Shown: positions 24,484-33,182, numbered from the stretch's first letter. The stretch: 64,000 nucleotides of DNA from Hahnella aquatica (GCA_965194505.1 OZ239144.1:992001-1056000), one strand, 5' to 3'. A program made the numbers and translations. Notes: a model not told the origin generated them from the sequence alone.

Positions 24484-24962
24484 CGTCTGGCCCGAAAGAA
24501 GGAACGAAGCAATTCAGAGGATGCCTCGGCACAGACCCCACCCACAACGCTGGTTTGGTGGTTGAGCTGAGGACTGTCAAAGAGATTCGTGACACTGCCG
24601 GCCGCACCGGTCTTGGGGTCGGTGGCGCCGAAGATCAGACCGTTTAGACGCCCATGAAGAATGGCACCGGCGCACATGGGGCATGGCTCCAACGTCACAT
24701 AAATGCGGCAGTCGGGCAAGCGGTAGTTGCCGATGGCGGCAGCAGCCTCTCGAATGGCGAGCATCTCTGCATGGGCCGTGGGATCGTGCTGGCCGATCGG
24801 GCGGTTGTGGGCCACCGCCACCACCGCATCGCCCCGAACCACCACCGCACCCACTGGAACCTCACCGGCATCCGCCGCGCGGGCTGCAGCCTCGAGTGCC
24901 AAGGCCATGAAGGCCTCGTCGCTATTCCCACTCAATGGTGGCGGGGGGTTTGGATGAGACAT
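24480..24962 (-). CDS. tadA: tRNA-specific adenosine deaminase
   Basis: TadA converts adenosine 34 in the anticodon of tRNA-Arg(ACG) to inosine. The 160 residues show the deaminase zinc site: His64 and catalytic Glu66 (PTAHAEML), then Cys94 and Cys97 (EPCPMCAGA). The chosen ATG at 24962 lies inside the end of guaA, a 41-base overlap. The later methionine at codon 19 would cut into the first helix, so the long form is preferred. It is coupled to the transpeptidase gene downstream. Confidence 0.93.
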   Translation of the reverse strand: MSHPNPPPPLSGNSDEAFMALALEAAARAADAGEVPVGAVVVRGDAVVAVAHNRPIGQHDPTAHAEMLAIREAAAAIGNYRLPDCRIYVTLEPCPMCAGAILHGRLNGLIFGATDPKTGAAGSVTNLFDSPQLNHQTSVVGGVCAEASSELLRSFFRARR

Positions 24963-26541
24963 CGAGGGTCACGCGGTTGATGCCGCGCACCTCATTGATG
25001 ATGCGGTTAGACACCTTCTTCAAGAGCGCATAAGGCAGTTCGGCCCAGTCGGCCGTCATGAAGTCGCTGGTCTGCACCGCCCGCAAGGCCACGACATGCT
25101 CATAGGTGCGGCCATCTCCCATGACGCCGACGCTGCGAACCGGCAGAAACACGGCAAAGGCCTGGCTTGTGAGGTCGTACCAGCTCTTTCCTGTCTCGTC
25201 GTCGATGGCCCGGTGCAGCTCCTCAATGAAGATGGCATCGGCCCTGCGCAGCAGCTCGGCGTACTCTCGCTTCACCTCGCCCAGAATGCGAACGCCCAGG
25301 CCTGGCCCGGGGAAAGGGTGGCGATAGACCATCTCGCGGGGCAGGCCCAGGGCCACACCAAGCTCCCGCACCTCGTCCTTGAAAAGATCTCGAAGCGGCT
25401 CGAGCAGCTCCAGGCCCAACTGCTCCGGCAGGCCACCCACGTTGTGATGGCTCTTGATCGTGACGGCCTTCTTGCTCTTGGCCCCACCCGACTCGATGAC
25501 ATCGGGGTAGATGGTGCCCTGCGCCAAGAAGCGGGCGCCCTTGTGGCCCTGGCCAGCAGCCTTGAGCTCGGCCGCCTCTTGCTTAAAGACATCGACAAAA
25601 AGGCCTCCGATGATCTTTCGCTTCTGCTCCGGGTCGGAGACGCCAGCCAGCGCGCCGAGAAACAATTCACTGGCATCGACCCGAATAACCCTCGCATGCA
25701 GCCGTCCCTCGAACATCTCCATGACCATGTCGCCTTCGTCCAGGCGCAACAAGCCGTGGTCAACGAACACGCAGGTGAGCTGATCGCCAATGGCGCGATG
25801 AATGAGGGCCGCCGCCACCGAGGAATCGACGCCACCGGAGAGGCCCAGGATGACCTCATCCTTCCCCACCTGCTCGCGAATGCGGGCCACGGCCTCGGCG
25901 ATGTAATCGCCCATCACCCAGTCGGGCTTGGCCATGCAAATGCCCAGGGCGAATCGTTCCAGAATGGCCTGGCCTTGAACGGTGTGCGTGACTTCGGGGT
26001 GGAACTGAAGTGCATAAAAGTCACGGACCTCATCGGCCATGCCCGCAATGGGACAGGTGTCGGTGGAGGCCATCAGCTTGAACCCGGGTGGCAGCTCGGT
26101 GACCTTGTCGCCATGGCTCATCCAGACCTTCAGCATGCCGTGGCCCTGCGGCGTTTCGAAGTCGGCGATGCCGTTTAACAGCGCGGTGTGGCCGCGGGCC
26201 CGCACCTCCGCATAGCCGAACTCTCGAGTCTGGCCGCCTTCAACCTTCCCGCCAAGCTGCTGGGCCATGGTCTGCATGCCGTAACAGATGCCCAGCACCG
26301 GCACGCCAAGCTCAAAGACCGAAGACGGCGCGACATCGGTCGACTCCTCATAGACACTCGCATGAGAGCCGGACAGCACGATACCCTTGAGATGACCACT
26401 GGCCGCCTGATCACGCAGCCAATCATTGGAGACATCACAGGGATGCACCTCGCAATAGACGTGGGCTTCTCGAATGCGGCGGGCAATGAGCTGCGTGACC
26501 TGGGAGCCGAAATCCAGGATGAGAATCTTGTCGTGATGCAC
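24922..26541 (-). CDS. guaA: GMP synthase (glutamine-hydrolysing)
   Basis: GuaA converts XMP to GMP with ATP and glutamine. The 539 residues comprise a class I glutamine amidotransferase domain with nucleophile Cys86 (GICYGMQ) and the His-Glu pair in LQFHPEV. The ATP pyrophosphatase domain has the PP-loop GLSGGVDSS near residue 235, and a C-terminal dimerisation domain ends in STKPPATIEWE-like sequence (SSKPPATIEWE here). It follows guaB by two bases, the classic guaBA operon. Confidence 0.97.
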   Translation of the reverse strand: MHHDKILILDFGSQVTQLIARRIREAHVYCEVHPCDVSNDWLRDQAASGHLKGIVLSGSHASVYEESTDVAPSSVFELGVPVLGICYGMQTMAQQLGGKVEGGQTREFGYAEVRARGHTALLNGIADFETPQGHGMLKVWMSHGDKVTELPPGFKLMASTDTCPIAGMADEVRDFYALQFHPEVTHTVQGQAILERFALGICMAKPDWVMGDYIAEAVARIREQVGKDEVILGLSGGVDSSVAAALIHRAIGDQLTCVFVDHGLLRLDEGDMVMEMFEGRLHARVIRVDASELFLGALAGVSDPEQKRKIIGGLFVDVFKQEAAELKAAGQGHKGARFLAQGTIYPDVIESGGAKSKKAVTIKSHHNVGGLPEQLGLELLEPLRDLFKDEVRELGVALGLPREMVYRHPFPGPGLGVRILGEVKREYAELLRRADAIFIEELHRAIDDETGKSWYDLTSQAFAVFLPVRSVGVMGDGRTYEHVVALRAVQTSDFMTADWAELPYALLKKVSNRIINEVRGINRVTLDVSSKPPATIEWE

Positions 26542-26543
26542 GG

Positions 26544-28007
26544 CTACTCGGCCCGGTAGTTGGGGGCCTCTTTGGTGATCTGCACGTCATGCACGTGCGA
26601 CTCCCGAATGCCCGCGTTGGTGATCTCCACAAAGGCCGCCCGCTGGTGCATGGACGAGATCGACGCGCAGCCGCAGTAGCCCATGCTCGATCGCACGCCA
26701 CCCACGAGCTGGAAGATGATTTGTTTCACGCTGCCCTTGTAAGGCACCCGGCCCTCAATGCCCTCCGGGACGAACTTGTCTGCGCTTGGGCTCTCGTTTT
26801 CTTGGAAGTAACGATCTGCAGAGCCGTCTTGCATGGCTCCCACCGAGCCCATGCCCCGGTAAGCCTTGTAGGAGCGGCCCTGAAAGAGCACCACCTCGCC
26901 TGGGGCCTCCTCGGTGCCGGCCAGAAGGCCGCCCATCATCACGGTGCTTGCACCTGCGGCCAGCGCCTTGGCAATGTCGCCCGAGAACCGAACGCCACCA
27001 TCGGCAATGAGGGGCACGCCCGTGCCCTCGAGGGCCTTGGCCACGTTGGCGATGGCAGAGATCTGTGGCACGCCCACACCCGCCACGATGCGGGTGGTGC
27101 AGATGGAGCCTGGGCCAATGCCCACCTTCACCGCGTCGGCACCATGGTCGACCAGGGCCTTGGCCGCCTCTGCGGTGGCGATGTTGCCACCCACGACCTC
27201 CACATCACTGAAGTTGCGCTTGACCCACTGAACGCGATCGAGCACACCCTTGGAATGGCCATGGGCCGTGTCCACCACGAGGACATCGACACCAGCCTCG
27301 ACCAGGGCGGCCACCCGCTCTTCGGTACCCTGACCCACACCGACGGCCGCACCCACGCGCAGCTTGCCGAGTTCGTCTCGGGCCGCATGGGGATGCTCGA
27401 TGCCCTTGAGGATGTCCTTGACGGTGATCAGGCCCTTCAGTTGGAAGGATGCATCGACCACCAGCACGCGCTCCAGGCGGTGGGCATGCATCAGCGCCTT
27501 GGCCTCTTCCAGGGAGGCCCCCTCCCGGACGGTCACCAGACGCTCGCGCGGGGTCATGATGCTGCGAACGGGCTCATCGAGCCGGGTCTCAAACCGCAGG
27601 TCGCGGTTGGTGACAATGCCCACCACGGTGTTGCCTTCCATGACGGGAAGGCCAGAGATCTTGCGCTCGGCTGTGAGGGCCAAGACCTGACGGACCGACA
27701 TGCTGGGCGAGATGGTGATGGGGTCCTTGACCACACCGGCCTCGAACCGCTTGACCTTGGCAACCTCTGCGGCCTGGGCGGCCGCCGACAGGTTCTTGTG
27801 AATGATGCCCACGCCCCCTTCCTCGGCCATGGCAATGGCCAGCCGGGCTTCGGTGACCGTGTCCATCGCGGCCGAGACCAGCGGAATGTTCAGGTGGATG
27901 CGACGGGTGAGCTGTGTGGCGAGCGAGGTGTCGCGAGGAAGGACGTCGGAGAAGGCCGGGACCAGCAGGACGTCGTCAAAGGTGAGGGCCTTTTCAAGCA
28001 GGCGCAT
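26544..28007 (-). CDS. guaB: Inosine-5'-monophosphate dehydrogenase
   Basis: GuaB oxidises IMP to XMP with NAD+, the committed step to guanine nucleotides. From the ATG at 28007 it has 487 residues and begins MRLLEKALTFDDVLLVPA, the usual family start. An in-frame TTG at 28037 lies over the -10 box and is unlikely. Two CBS domains (about residues 90-200) sit inside the TIM barrel. The catalytic Cys is in GPGSICTTR, and the flap and GMGSVGAM segments are intact. guaA follows directly. Confidence 0.96.
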   Translation of the reverse strand: MRLLEKALTFDDVLLVPAFSDVLPRDTSLATQLTRRIHLNIPLVSAAMDTVTEARLAIAMAEEGGVGIIHKNLSAAAQAAEVAKVKRFEAGVVKDPITISPSMSVRQVLALTAERKISGLPVMEGNTVVGIVTNRDLRFETRLDEPVRSIMTPRERLVTVREGASLEEAKALMHAHRLERVLVVDASFQLKGLITVKDILKGIEHPHAARDELGKLRVGAAVGVGQGTEERVAALVEAGVDVLVVDTAHGHSKGVLDRVQWVKRNFSDVEVVGGNIATAEAAKALVDHGADAVKVGIGPGSICTTRIVAGVGVPQISAIANVAKALEGTGVPLIADGGVRFSGDIAKALAAGASTVMMGGLLAGTEEAPGEVVLFQGRSYKAYRGMGSVGAMQDGSADRYFQENESPSADKFVPEGIEGRVPYKGSVKQIIFQLVGGVRSSMGYCGCASISSMHQRAAFVEITNAGIRESHVHDVQITKEAPNYRAE

Positions 28008-28037
28008 GGGAGCAGGAATCCTCTGTGACAAAGCCAA

Positions 28038-28066
28038 ATTATACGGGCTTCGCAGACCCCACTCAG
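28038..28066 (-). promoter_or_regulatory. Candidate guaBA promoter
   Basis: A perfect TATAAT lies at 28043-28038 on the minus strand, with CTGAGT (28066-28061) 17 bases upstream as a weak -35. Transcription would start near 28031, giving a leader of about 25 bases containing AGAGGA. The -35 box overlaps the last codon of smpB. Confidence 0.55.
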
Positions 28067-28518
28067 CCTGCCCGGCTCAAGCTTCGAACCAGGCGCTGCT
28101 TCTCGCGCTGCCACTCCCGCTCCTTCTCGGTGGCACGCTTGTCGTGCTGCTTCTTGCCCTTGGCCAGGCCGATCTCAAGCTTGATCCGCCCCCGGCTGTA
28201 ATGCAGGTTGATGGGCACCAGGGCATAGCCGGCCCGCTCCACCTTGCCGATGAGCTTGCTGATCTCCTCGGCCTTGAGCAGCAGCTTGCGGGTGCGAATG
28301 GGGTCGGGCAGCACATGCTTGGATGCCGTGGGCAAGGCCGTGATGTGGCAGCCAATCAGGTAAAGCTCGGCCTGCCGGATCACCACATAGGCTTCCTTGA
28401 TCTGGACACGGCCTGCCCGGATGGCCTTGGCCTCCCACCCCTCCAGCACGAGCCCCGCCTCATAGCGGTCTTCGATGAAGTAGTCGTGGAAAGCCTTCTT
28501 GTTTTCAATGATGGACAT
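28063..28518 (-). CDS. smpB: SsrA-binding protein SmpB
   Basis: SmpB binds tmRNA and brings it to stalled ribosomes for trans-translation. The frame is open upstream, but the ATG at 28518 (MSIIENKKAFHDYFIEDRYEAG) gives a normal 151 residues. The conserved GLVLEGWEAKAIRAG and YLIGCHI segments are present, and the C terminus is the expected basic tail (KGKKQHDKRATEKEREWQREK), which enters the mRNA channel. The tmRNA gene is not in this window. Only 11 bases separate it from ratA on the other strand. Confidence 0.95.
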   Translation of the reverse strand: MSIIENKKAFHDYFIEDRYEAGLVLEGWEAKAIRAGRVQIKEAYVVIRQAELYLIGCHITALPTASKHVLPDPIRTRKLLLKAEEISKLIGKVERAGYALVPINLHYSRGRIKLEIGLAKGKKQHDKRATEKEREWQREKQRLVRSLSRAG

Positions 28519-28523
28519 AAAAT
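28518..28523 (+). promoter_or_regulatory. Possible -10 box directly before ratA
   Basis: TAAAAT matches five of six consensus bases and ends six bases before the ratA ATG. It sits in the 11-base gap between smpB and ratA. No strong -35 box is visible upstream, and ratA has no purine-rich ribosome binding site beyond CCGAG. Confidence 0.3.
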
Positions 28524-28529
28524 ACCGAG

Positions 28530-28994
28530 ATGTCAGAAGTCGTGAAGTCCGTGTTGGTCCCCTACGCGTCCGACAAAATGTTTGGTCTGGTCGCAGACGT
28601 GGCGTCGTACCCACTCTTTTTACCATGGTGCGGGGGGTCGACCGTGTCGCCCCAGCCAGACGGCTCCGTGCTCGCCCAGGTGCAGATCGCCTTCAAAGGC
28701 CTGCGTCAATCCTTCACCACTCGCAACCAGCACGAGCCCGGACGGGCCATTCACATGCGGCTTCACGAGGGCCCCTTTCAGGCCCTGGAAGGCCACTGGC
28801 GCTTCACGCCGCTCGACGAGGCCAGTTGCAAGGTGGCCTTCGAGCTTGAATATCACTTCTCGAGCAAGTTGCTCGAGAAACTGGTGGGGCCTGTTTTCGA
28901 GCAGATCACCAAGAGCTTCGTGGATGCCTTTGTGAGCCGGGCAGAGGCCCTCTTCGAGCCCCCGCCCAGCCTGCCCGGTCAGCCCAGCCCTTGA
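28530..28994 (+). CDS. ratA: RatA/Coq10-like START domain protein
   Basis: A 154-residue START/SRPBCC-fold protein of the family that contains E. coli RatA (YfjG), reported to bind 50S subunits, and mitochondrial Coq10, which binds ubiquinone. Typical segments are YASDKMFGLVADVASYPLFLPWC at the N terminus (SYPLFLPWC most conserved) and GPFQALEGHWRF in the middle. Despite the toxin label, the rnfH partner is not a proven antitoxin, and a quinone-chaperone role is equally plausible. The stop overlaps the rnfH start (TTGA). Confidence 0.88.
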   Translation: MSEVVKSVLVPYASDKMFGLVADVASYPLFLPWCGGSTVSPQPDGSVLAQVQIAFKGLRQSFTTRNQHEPGRAIHMRLHEGPFQALEGHWRFTPLDEASCKVAFELEYHFSSKLLEKLVGPVFEQITKSFVDAFVSRAEALFEPPPSLPGQPSP

Positions 28995-29317
28995 GCATCG
29001 AGATCGAACTCACTGCAGCCTGGCCCAATCGGGCGATTCGAGTCCGTCTGACCCTGCCCCAGCCCCTGCCAGCCGAGGCACTCGGCAGCCTCATTCCTCC
29101 TGACGCAGACTGGCAGGCCGCCTGGGCATTGCGCTCGGGCGTGGCCCGCGATGGGCGCCTGCTGGAGAGCACCGACCTGGTGCAGCACAATGACCGACTG
29201 GTCTTGCTCAGGCCCTTGCTGGCCGACCCAAAGCAGGCCCGCCAGCAGCGCGTGGAGGCACAGCGTGCGGCCAAGGCTGCTGCGGGGGCCCCAGACCGTT
29301 GGACAAAGAACCGCTAG
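28991..29317 (+). CDS. rnfH: RnfH family protein (UPF0125)
   Basis: A 108-residue beta-grasp (ubiquitin-like) protein of unknown function. It usually lies beside ratA, and in some species beside rnf genes. The start is a TTG overlapping the ratA stop. The N-terminal IEIELTAAWPNRAIRVRLTLP strand pair and the late LLESTDLVQHNDRLVLLRPL segment are the family marks. The C-terminal tail is basic (PDRWTKNR). No rnf electron-transport genes are visible nearby. Confidence 0.82.
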   Translation: MSIEIELTAAWPNRAIRVRLTLPQPLPAEALGSLIPPDADWQAAWALRSGVARDGRLLESTDLVQHNDRLVLLRPLLADPKQARQQRVEAQRAAKAAAGAPDRWTKNR

Positions 29318-29394
29318 GGTCACAGCGGACTCACGAGGACTGCGCAAAGCCTGCGCTTCGGAGTAAATTGAGGGCTGTTTCAACATCGAAGGTT

Positions 29395-29422
29395 CACCCT
29401 CTATCAACCACCCTCTTTCAAC
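29395..29422 (+). repeat. Tandem 14-base repeat before the amino acid binding protein gene
   Basis: CACCCTCTATCAAC is followed at once by CACCCTCTTTCAAC, a two-copy tandem repeat with one mismatch, 22 bases before the start codon. A further TTTCAAC lies at 29378-29384. It could be an operator for a regulator of the transporter gene, or part of the leader RNA. Confidence 0.6.
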
Positions 29423-29444
29423 CTTTGCACCGCGGAGAACACCC

Positions 29445-30587
29445 ATGACACACCTGCCCACCAAACCCATCGCCCTGGCCGTGGCGGCGCTATTTTCCTG
29501 CGCAGCCCATGCGCAGACGGTGACCGTCAAGATTGGCCATGTTGCACCCATGACCGGTGGCATCGCACACCTGGGCAAGGACAACGAAGCCGGCGCCAAG
29601 CTGGCCATCGCAGACTTGAACAAGAGCAACATCAAGATTGGCGGCAAGACCGTGAAGTTCGAGCTGCTCTCGGAAGACGACGGTGCAGACCCCAAGCAAG
29701 GCACGGCTGCTGCACAGAAGCTGGTCGATGCCAAGGTGGCCGGCGTGGTGGGCCACCTAAACTCTGGCACCACCATTCCAGCATCGAAGATTTACTCGGA
29801 TGCGGGCATCCCCCAGATCTCGCCCTCGGCCACCAACCCCAAGTACACCCTGCAGGGCTTTAAAACAGCCTTCCGCGTGGTGGCCAATGACGGCCAGCTG
29901 GGCGGAACCCTTGGCCGCTACGCCATCAATGACCTCAAGGGCAAGACGGTGGCCATCATCGATGACCGCACCGCCTACGGCCAGGGTGTGGCCGATGAGT
30001 TCGCCAAGGGCGTGCAGGCGGCCGGCGGCAAGATTGTTGGCCGCGAGTACACCACCGACAAGGCCACCGACTTCATGGCCATCCTCACGAACATCAAGGG
30101 CAAGAAGCCCGATGTTGTCTTCTACGGTGGCATGGACGCCGTGGCCGGCCCCATGCTGCGCCAGCTCAAGCAATTGGGCATTCAGGCCAAGTTCATGGGT
30201 GGTGACGGCATCTGCACCACCGAGCTGCCCAAGCTTGCAGGCGATGCACTGGGCGACAACATGCTCTACTGCGCCGAGGCCGGGGGTGTGGTGGGCAAGT
30301 ATGTTGAGAAGGACAAGGCCTTCCGTGCTCGCTTCCAAAAGGAGATGAAGGCCGAGGTGAAGCTCTATGCCCCATATGTGTACGACGCCACGATGGTGAT
30401 GGTCGAGGCCATGAAGAAGGCCGACTCCACCGACCCGAAGAAGTACCTGCCCGAGCTCGCCAAGATCAAGTACGACGGCGTGACGGGGCCCATCTCTTTC
30501 GACAAGAACGGGGACATCAACGGCGGCACCCTCACCCTCTACACCTACAAGGGTGGAAAGCGTGATCTGGTGAAGGTCATTCAGTAA
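29445..30587 (+). CDS. Branched-chain amino acid ABC transporter substrate-binding protein (LivK-like)
   Basis: The 380 residues start with a signal peptide ending AAHAQ (about residue 24). A two-lobed periplasmic binding domain of the LivJ/LivK type follows (VKIGHVAPMTGGIAHLGKDNEAGAKLA in outline, AVVGHLNSG-like GVVGHLNSGTTIPAS, and QISPSATNP). It should deliver leucine, isoleucine or valine, or a related amino acid, to an inner-membrane Liv permease, but no permease or ATPase gene is present here, so it is an orphan in this region. GGAGAA seven bases before the ATG is a good ribosome binding site. A strong terminator follows. Confidence 0.92.
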   Translation: MTHLPTKPIALAVAALFSCAAHAQTVTVKIGHVAPMTGGIAHLGKDNEAGAKLAIADLNKSNIKIGGKTVKFELLSEDDGADPKQGTAAAQKLVDAKVAGVVGHLNSGTTIPASKIYSDAGIPQISPSATNPKYTLQGFKTAFRVVANDGQLGGTLGRYAINDLKGKTVAIIDDRTAYGQGVADEFAKGVQAAGGKIVGREYTTDKATDFMAILTNIKGKKPDVVFYGGMDAVAGPMLRQLKQLGIQAKFMGGDGICTTELPKLAGDALGDNMLYCAEAGGVVGKYVEKDKAFRARFQKEMKAEVKLYAPYVYDATMVMVEAMKKADSTDPKKYLPELAKIKYDGVTGPISFDKNGDINGGTLTLYTYKGGKRDLVKVIQ

Positions 30588-30607
30588 GCCGGTTGAAGGC
30601 CTTATGA

Positions 30608-30640
30608 AAAAAGCCCCGCGCTCAGCACGCGGGGCTTTTT
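30608..30640. terminator. Bidirectional intrinsic terminator
   Basis: A perfect 13-pair stem: AAAAAGCCCCGCG (30608-30620) with CGCGGGGCTTTTT (30628-30640) around a 7-base loop. The run of A on one side and T on the other makes it work in both directions. It ends the binding protein gene on the plus strand and ppsA on the minus strand. Confidence 0.93.
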
Positions 30641-30659
30641 CATGGGGCGCGGGAATGGA

Positions 30660-33092
30660 TCAGGTGCGTTTGGCCAGATTCCGCCAGGTGTCGATGACCG
30701 TATCGGGGTTCAAGGACATGGACTGGATGCCCTTCTCCATGAGCCACTGGGCGAGGTCGGGATGGTCGGAGGGCCCCTGGCCGCAAATGCCAACATACTT
30801 GTTGGCCTTGTTGCAGGCCACGATGGCCATCTCGAGCATGCGCTTGACCGCCTCATCTCGCTCATCGAAGGCATCGGCAATGAGGCCCGAGTCCCGGTCC
30901 AGGCCGAGGGTGAGCTGAGTGAGGTCGTTGGAGCCAATCGAGAAGCCATCGAAATAGGCCAGGAACTCATCAGCCAAAATGGCATTCGATGGCAGCTCGC
31001 ACATCATGATGAGCCGCAGCCCGCCGGTGCCATCGGGTTTGGCACCACTGCCACGGCCCAGGCCGTGCGCGGCCAGAAGGTCGCAGACGGTCTTGGCCTC
31101 CGACAGGGTTCGCACAAACGGCACCATGATCTCCATGTTCACCAGGCCCATCTCCTCGCGGACACGGCGCAAGGCCTCGACCTCCATGGCAAAGCAATCC
31201 CGGAAGTCTTGCGCGATATAGCGTGAGGCACCACGAAAGCCCAGCATGGGGTTCTCTTCATCGGGCTCGTAGCGCGAGCCACCAATGAGCTTTCGATACT
31301 CGTTGGACTTGAAGTCTGACATCCGAACAATCACGGGCTTGGGCCAGAAGGCGGCTGCAATGGTGGCCACCCCCTCGGCGAGTTTGTCGACAAAGAAATC
31401 TCGCGGGGAACTGTGCCCACGGGCAATGCGCTCGACAGCATTCTTCAGGTCTGCATCCACGTGGGGATAGGCCAGGATGGCCTTGGGATGGACACCGATG
31501 TTGTTGTTGATGATGAACTCGAGCCGGGCCAAGCCCACGCCGGCATTCGGAATGGCCTGAAAGTCGAAGGCGAGCTGAGGGTTGCCCACGTTCATCGTGA
31601 TCTTCACCGGAATCTCGGGCAGATCGCCCGTCTCCAGGGTGGTGACCTCGGTCTCGAGCAGGCCCTCGTAAACGTTGCCCGTGTCGCCTTCGGCACAGGA
31701 CACGGTGACCATGGTGTTGTCGGACACGCGCTCGGTGGCATCGCCACAGCCCACCACCGCGGGGATGCCCAGCTCACGGGCAATGATGGCGGCATGGCAA
31801 GTACGGCCTCCGCGGTTCGTCACAATGGCGGCAGCGCGCTTCATGACGGGCTCCCAGTTCGGGTCGGTCATGTCGGTGACCAGCACGTCGCCCGGCTGAA
31901 CACGGTCCATGTCGGCGGAATCGGTGATCACGCGCACCGGGCCGGAACCAATCTTCTGGCCAATGGCTCGGCCACTGGCCAGCACATGGCCCTGCCCCTT
32001 CAAGGCATAGCGCATCTGCTGATCAGCAGCAGACTGCTGAGACTTCACCGTCTCGGGCCGCGCCTGCAGGATGAAGAGCTTTCCATCTCGGCCATCGAGG
32101 CCCCATTCGATGTCCATGGGCCGCTGGTAGTGGCGCTCGATGATCATGGCGTACTTGGCCAGATCGACCACCTGCTCACGGCTGAGCGAATAGCGATTGC
32201 GATCTTCGACGCCGACATCCACCGTTTGAACAGCCTTGCCCGTGGCGCGACGCTCTTCATCCGAGGAGAAGACCATCTTGATGAGCTTGCTGCCAATCTG
32301 GCGACGGATCACCGGCATCTTGCCGGCCTCGAGCATGGGCTTGTGCACATAGAACTCGTCGGGGTTCACTGCGCCCTGCACCACGGTCTCGCCCAGGCCG
32401 TAGGAGCTCGTGATGAAGACCACCTGGTCAAAGCCAGACTCCGTGTCGAGTGTGAACATCACGCCGGCGGCACCAAGGTCGGATCGCACCATGCGCTGAA
32501 TGCCAGCCGAGAGGGCAACATCGGCATGGGCAAAACCCTTGTGAACCCGGTAACTGATGGCCCGATCGTTGTAGAGCGAGGCAAAGACATGTTTGATCTT
32601 GTCGAGCACATCCTCGATGCCCACCACATTCAAGAAGGTTTCCTGCTGGCCCGCAAAGGAGGCGTCCGGCAGGTCTTCAGCCGTGGCCGATGAGCGCACG
32701 GCCCAGGAGGCCTCGGCCCCCTCGGTGGCCACCAGCTTCTCGAATGCGGCTCGAATCTCTTCCTCGAGGGCAGGCGGCAGGGGCGTGTCGACCACCCACT
32801 GCCGAATGTCTGCCCCGCAGGCGGCCAGTGCGCGGACATCCTCGGTGTTCAAGCCTTCCAAACGCTTGGCGATGCGCTCTTCGAGCTTCTCTTGCTGGAG
32901 AAAAACCCGAAAGGCATGGGCGGTGGTGGCAAAGCCACCGGGCACCCGAACGCCCCAGGCCGTGAGCTGGCTGATCATTTCCCCGAGGGAGGCATTCTTG
33001 CCCCCCACGGCATCCACATCGGTCATGCGCAACGACTCGAATGGCACAACCAGGCGTTGGCCGAGGCCGCCAGCGGCTTTTGTGGTACTCAT
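30660..33092 (-). CDS. ppsA: Phosphoenolpyruvate synthase
   Basis: PpsA makes phosphoenolpyruvate from pyruvate and ATP (giving AMP and phosphate) for gluconeogenesis. The ATG at 33092 has AGGAGAAG upstream and gives 810 residues; the longer open frame upstream is not used. An N-terminal ATP-grasp domain (GGKNASLGEM, SFAGQQETFLNV) leads into the phosphohistidine domain, with the catalytic His in GGRTCHAAIIARELG. A C-terminal PEP-binding TIM barrel holds GSNDLTQLTLGLDRDSG and GICGQGPSDHPD. Its regulator ppsR is divergently transcribed next to it. Confidence 0.96.
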   Translation of the reverse strand: MSTTKAAGGLGQRLVVPFESLRMTDVDAVGGKNASLGEMISQLTAWGVRVPGGFATTAHAFRVFLQQEKLEERIAKRLEGLNTEDVRALAACGADIRQWVVDTPLPPALEEEIRAAFEKLVATEGAEASWAVRSSATAEDLPDASFAGQQETFLNVVGIEDVLDKIKHVFASLYNDRAISYRVHKGFAHADVALSAGIQRMVRSDLGAAGVMFTLDTESGFDQVVFITSSYGLGETVVQGAVNPDEFYVHKPMLEAGKMPVIRRQIGSKLIKMVFSSDEERRATGKAVQTVDVGVEDRNRYSLSREQVVDLAKYAMIIERHYQRPMDIEWGLDGRDGKLFILQARPETVKSQQSAADQQMRYALKGQGHVLASGRAIGQKIGSGPVRVITDSADMDRVQPGDVLVTDMTDPNWEPVMKRAAAIVTNRGGRTCHAAIIARELGIPAVVGCGDATERVSDNTMVTVSCAEGDTGNVYEGLLETEVTTLETGDLPEIPVKITMNVGNPQLAFDFQAIPNAGVGLARLEFIINNNIGVHPKAILAYPHVDADLKNAVERIARGHSSPRDFFVDKLAEGVATIAAAFWPKPVIVRMSDFKSNEYRKLIGGSRYEPDEENPMLGFRGASRYIAQDFRDCFAMEVEALRRVREEMGLVNMEIMVPFVRTLSEAKTVCDLLAAHGLGRGSGAKPDGTGGLRLIMMCELPSNAILADEFLAYFDGFSIGSNDLTQLTLGLDRDSGLIADAFDERDEAVKRMLEMAIVACNKANKYVGICGQGPSDHPDLAQWLMEKGIQSMSLNPDTVIDTWRNLAKRT

Positions 33093-33110
33093 GGAACTTC
33101 TCCTAAGATG

Positions 33111-33154
33111 TTGAAAATTTGTGAGTTGAGAGGATTTTAAACGGGTTCGCCCGT
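33111..33154. promoter_or_regulatory. ppsA/ppsR divergent control region with TTCG hairpin
   Basis: The 90-base gap holds TTGAAA (33111-33116) as a possible plus-strand -35, an AT-rich ATTTTAAA (33134-33141) that could act as a -10 in either direction, and a perfect hairpin ACGGG-TTCG-CCCGT (33141-33154) at the start of the ppsR leader. The -10 assignments are weak. Confidence 0.3.
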
Positions 33155-33182
33155 GCCCTCTCGCCACCTGTAAAGGGCAGCC

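Noticed and set aside
25096..26178. A 360-codon plus-strand open frame inside guaA
   Set aside because: Antisense shadow of guaA with biased composition and no family features.
26589..28028. A 479-codon open frame on the plus strand, opposite guaB
   Set aside because: It mirrors guaB almost exactly, its translation is rich in His, Gly and Leu as expected of an antisense frame in GC-rich DNA, and guaB is a perfect family match.
28008..28037. Upstream TTG start for guaB
   Set aside because: It overlaps the TATAAT box and would add ten residues that family members lack.
28530..29317. ratA-rnfH as a toxin-antitoxin system
   Set aside because: The label comes from E. coli RatA. The pair is a conserved housekeeping arrangement, the START domain also fits a quinone chaperone, and nothing here shows antitoxin function for RnfH.
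31413..32693. A 426-codon plus-strand open frame inside ppsA
   Set aside because: Antisense shadow; ppsA has all catalytic motifs across the same bases.
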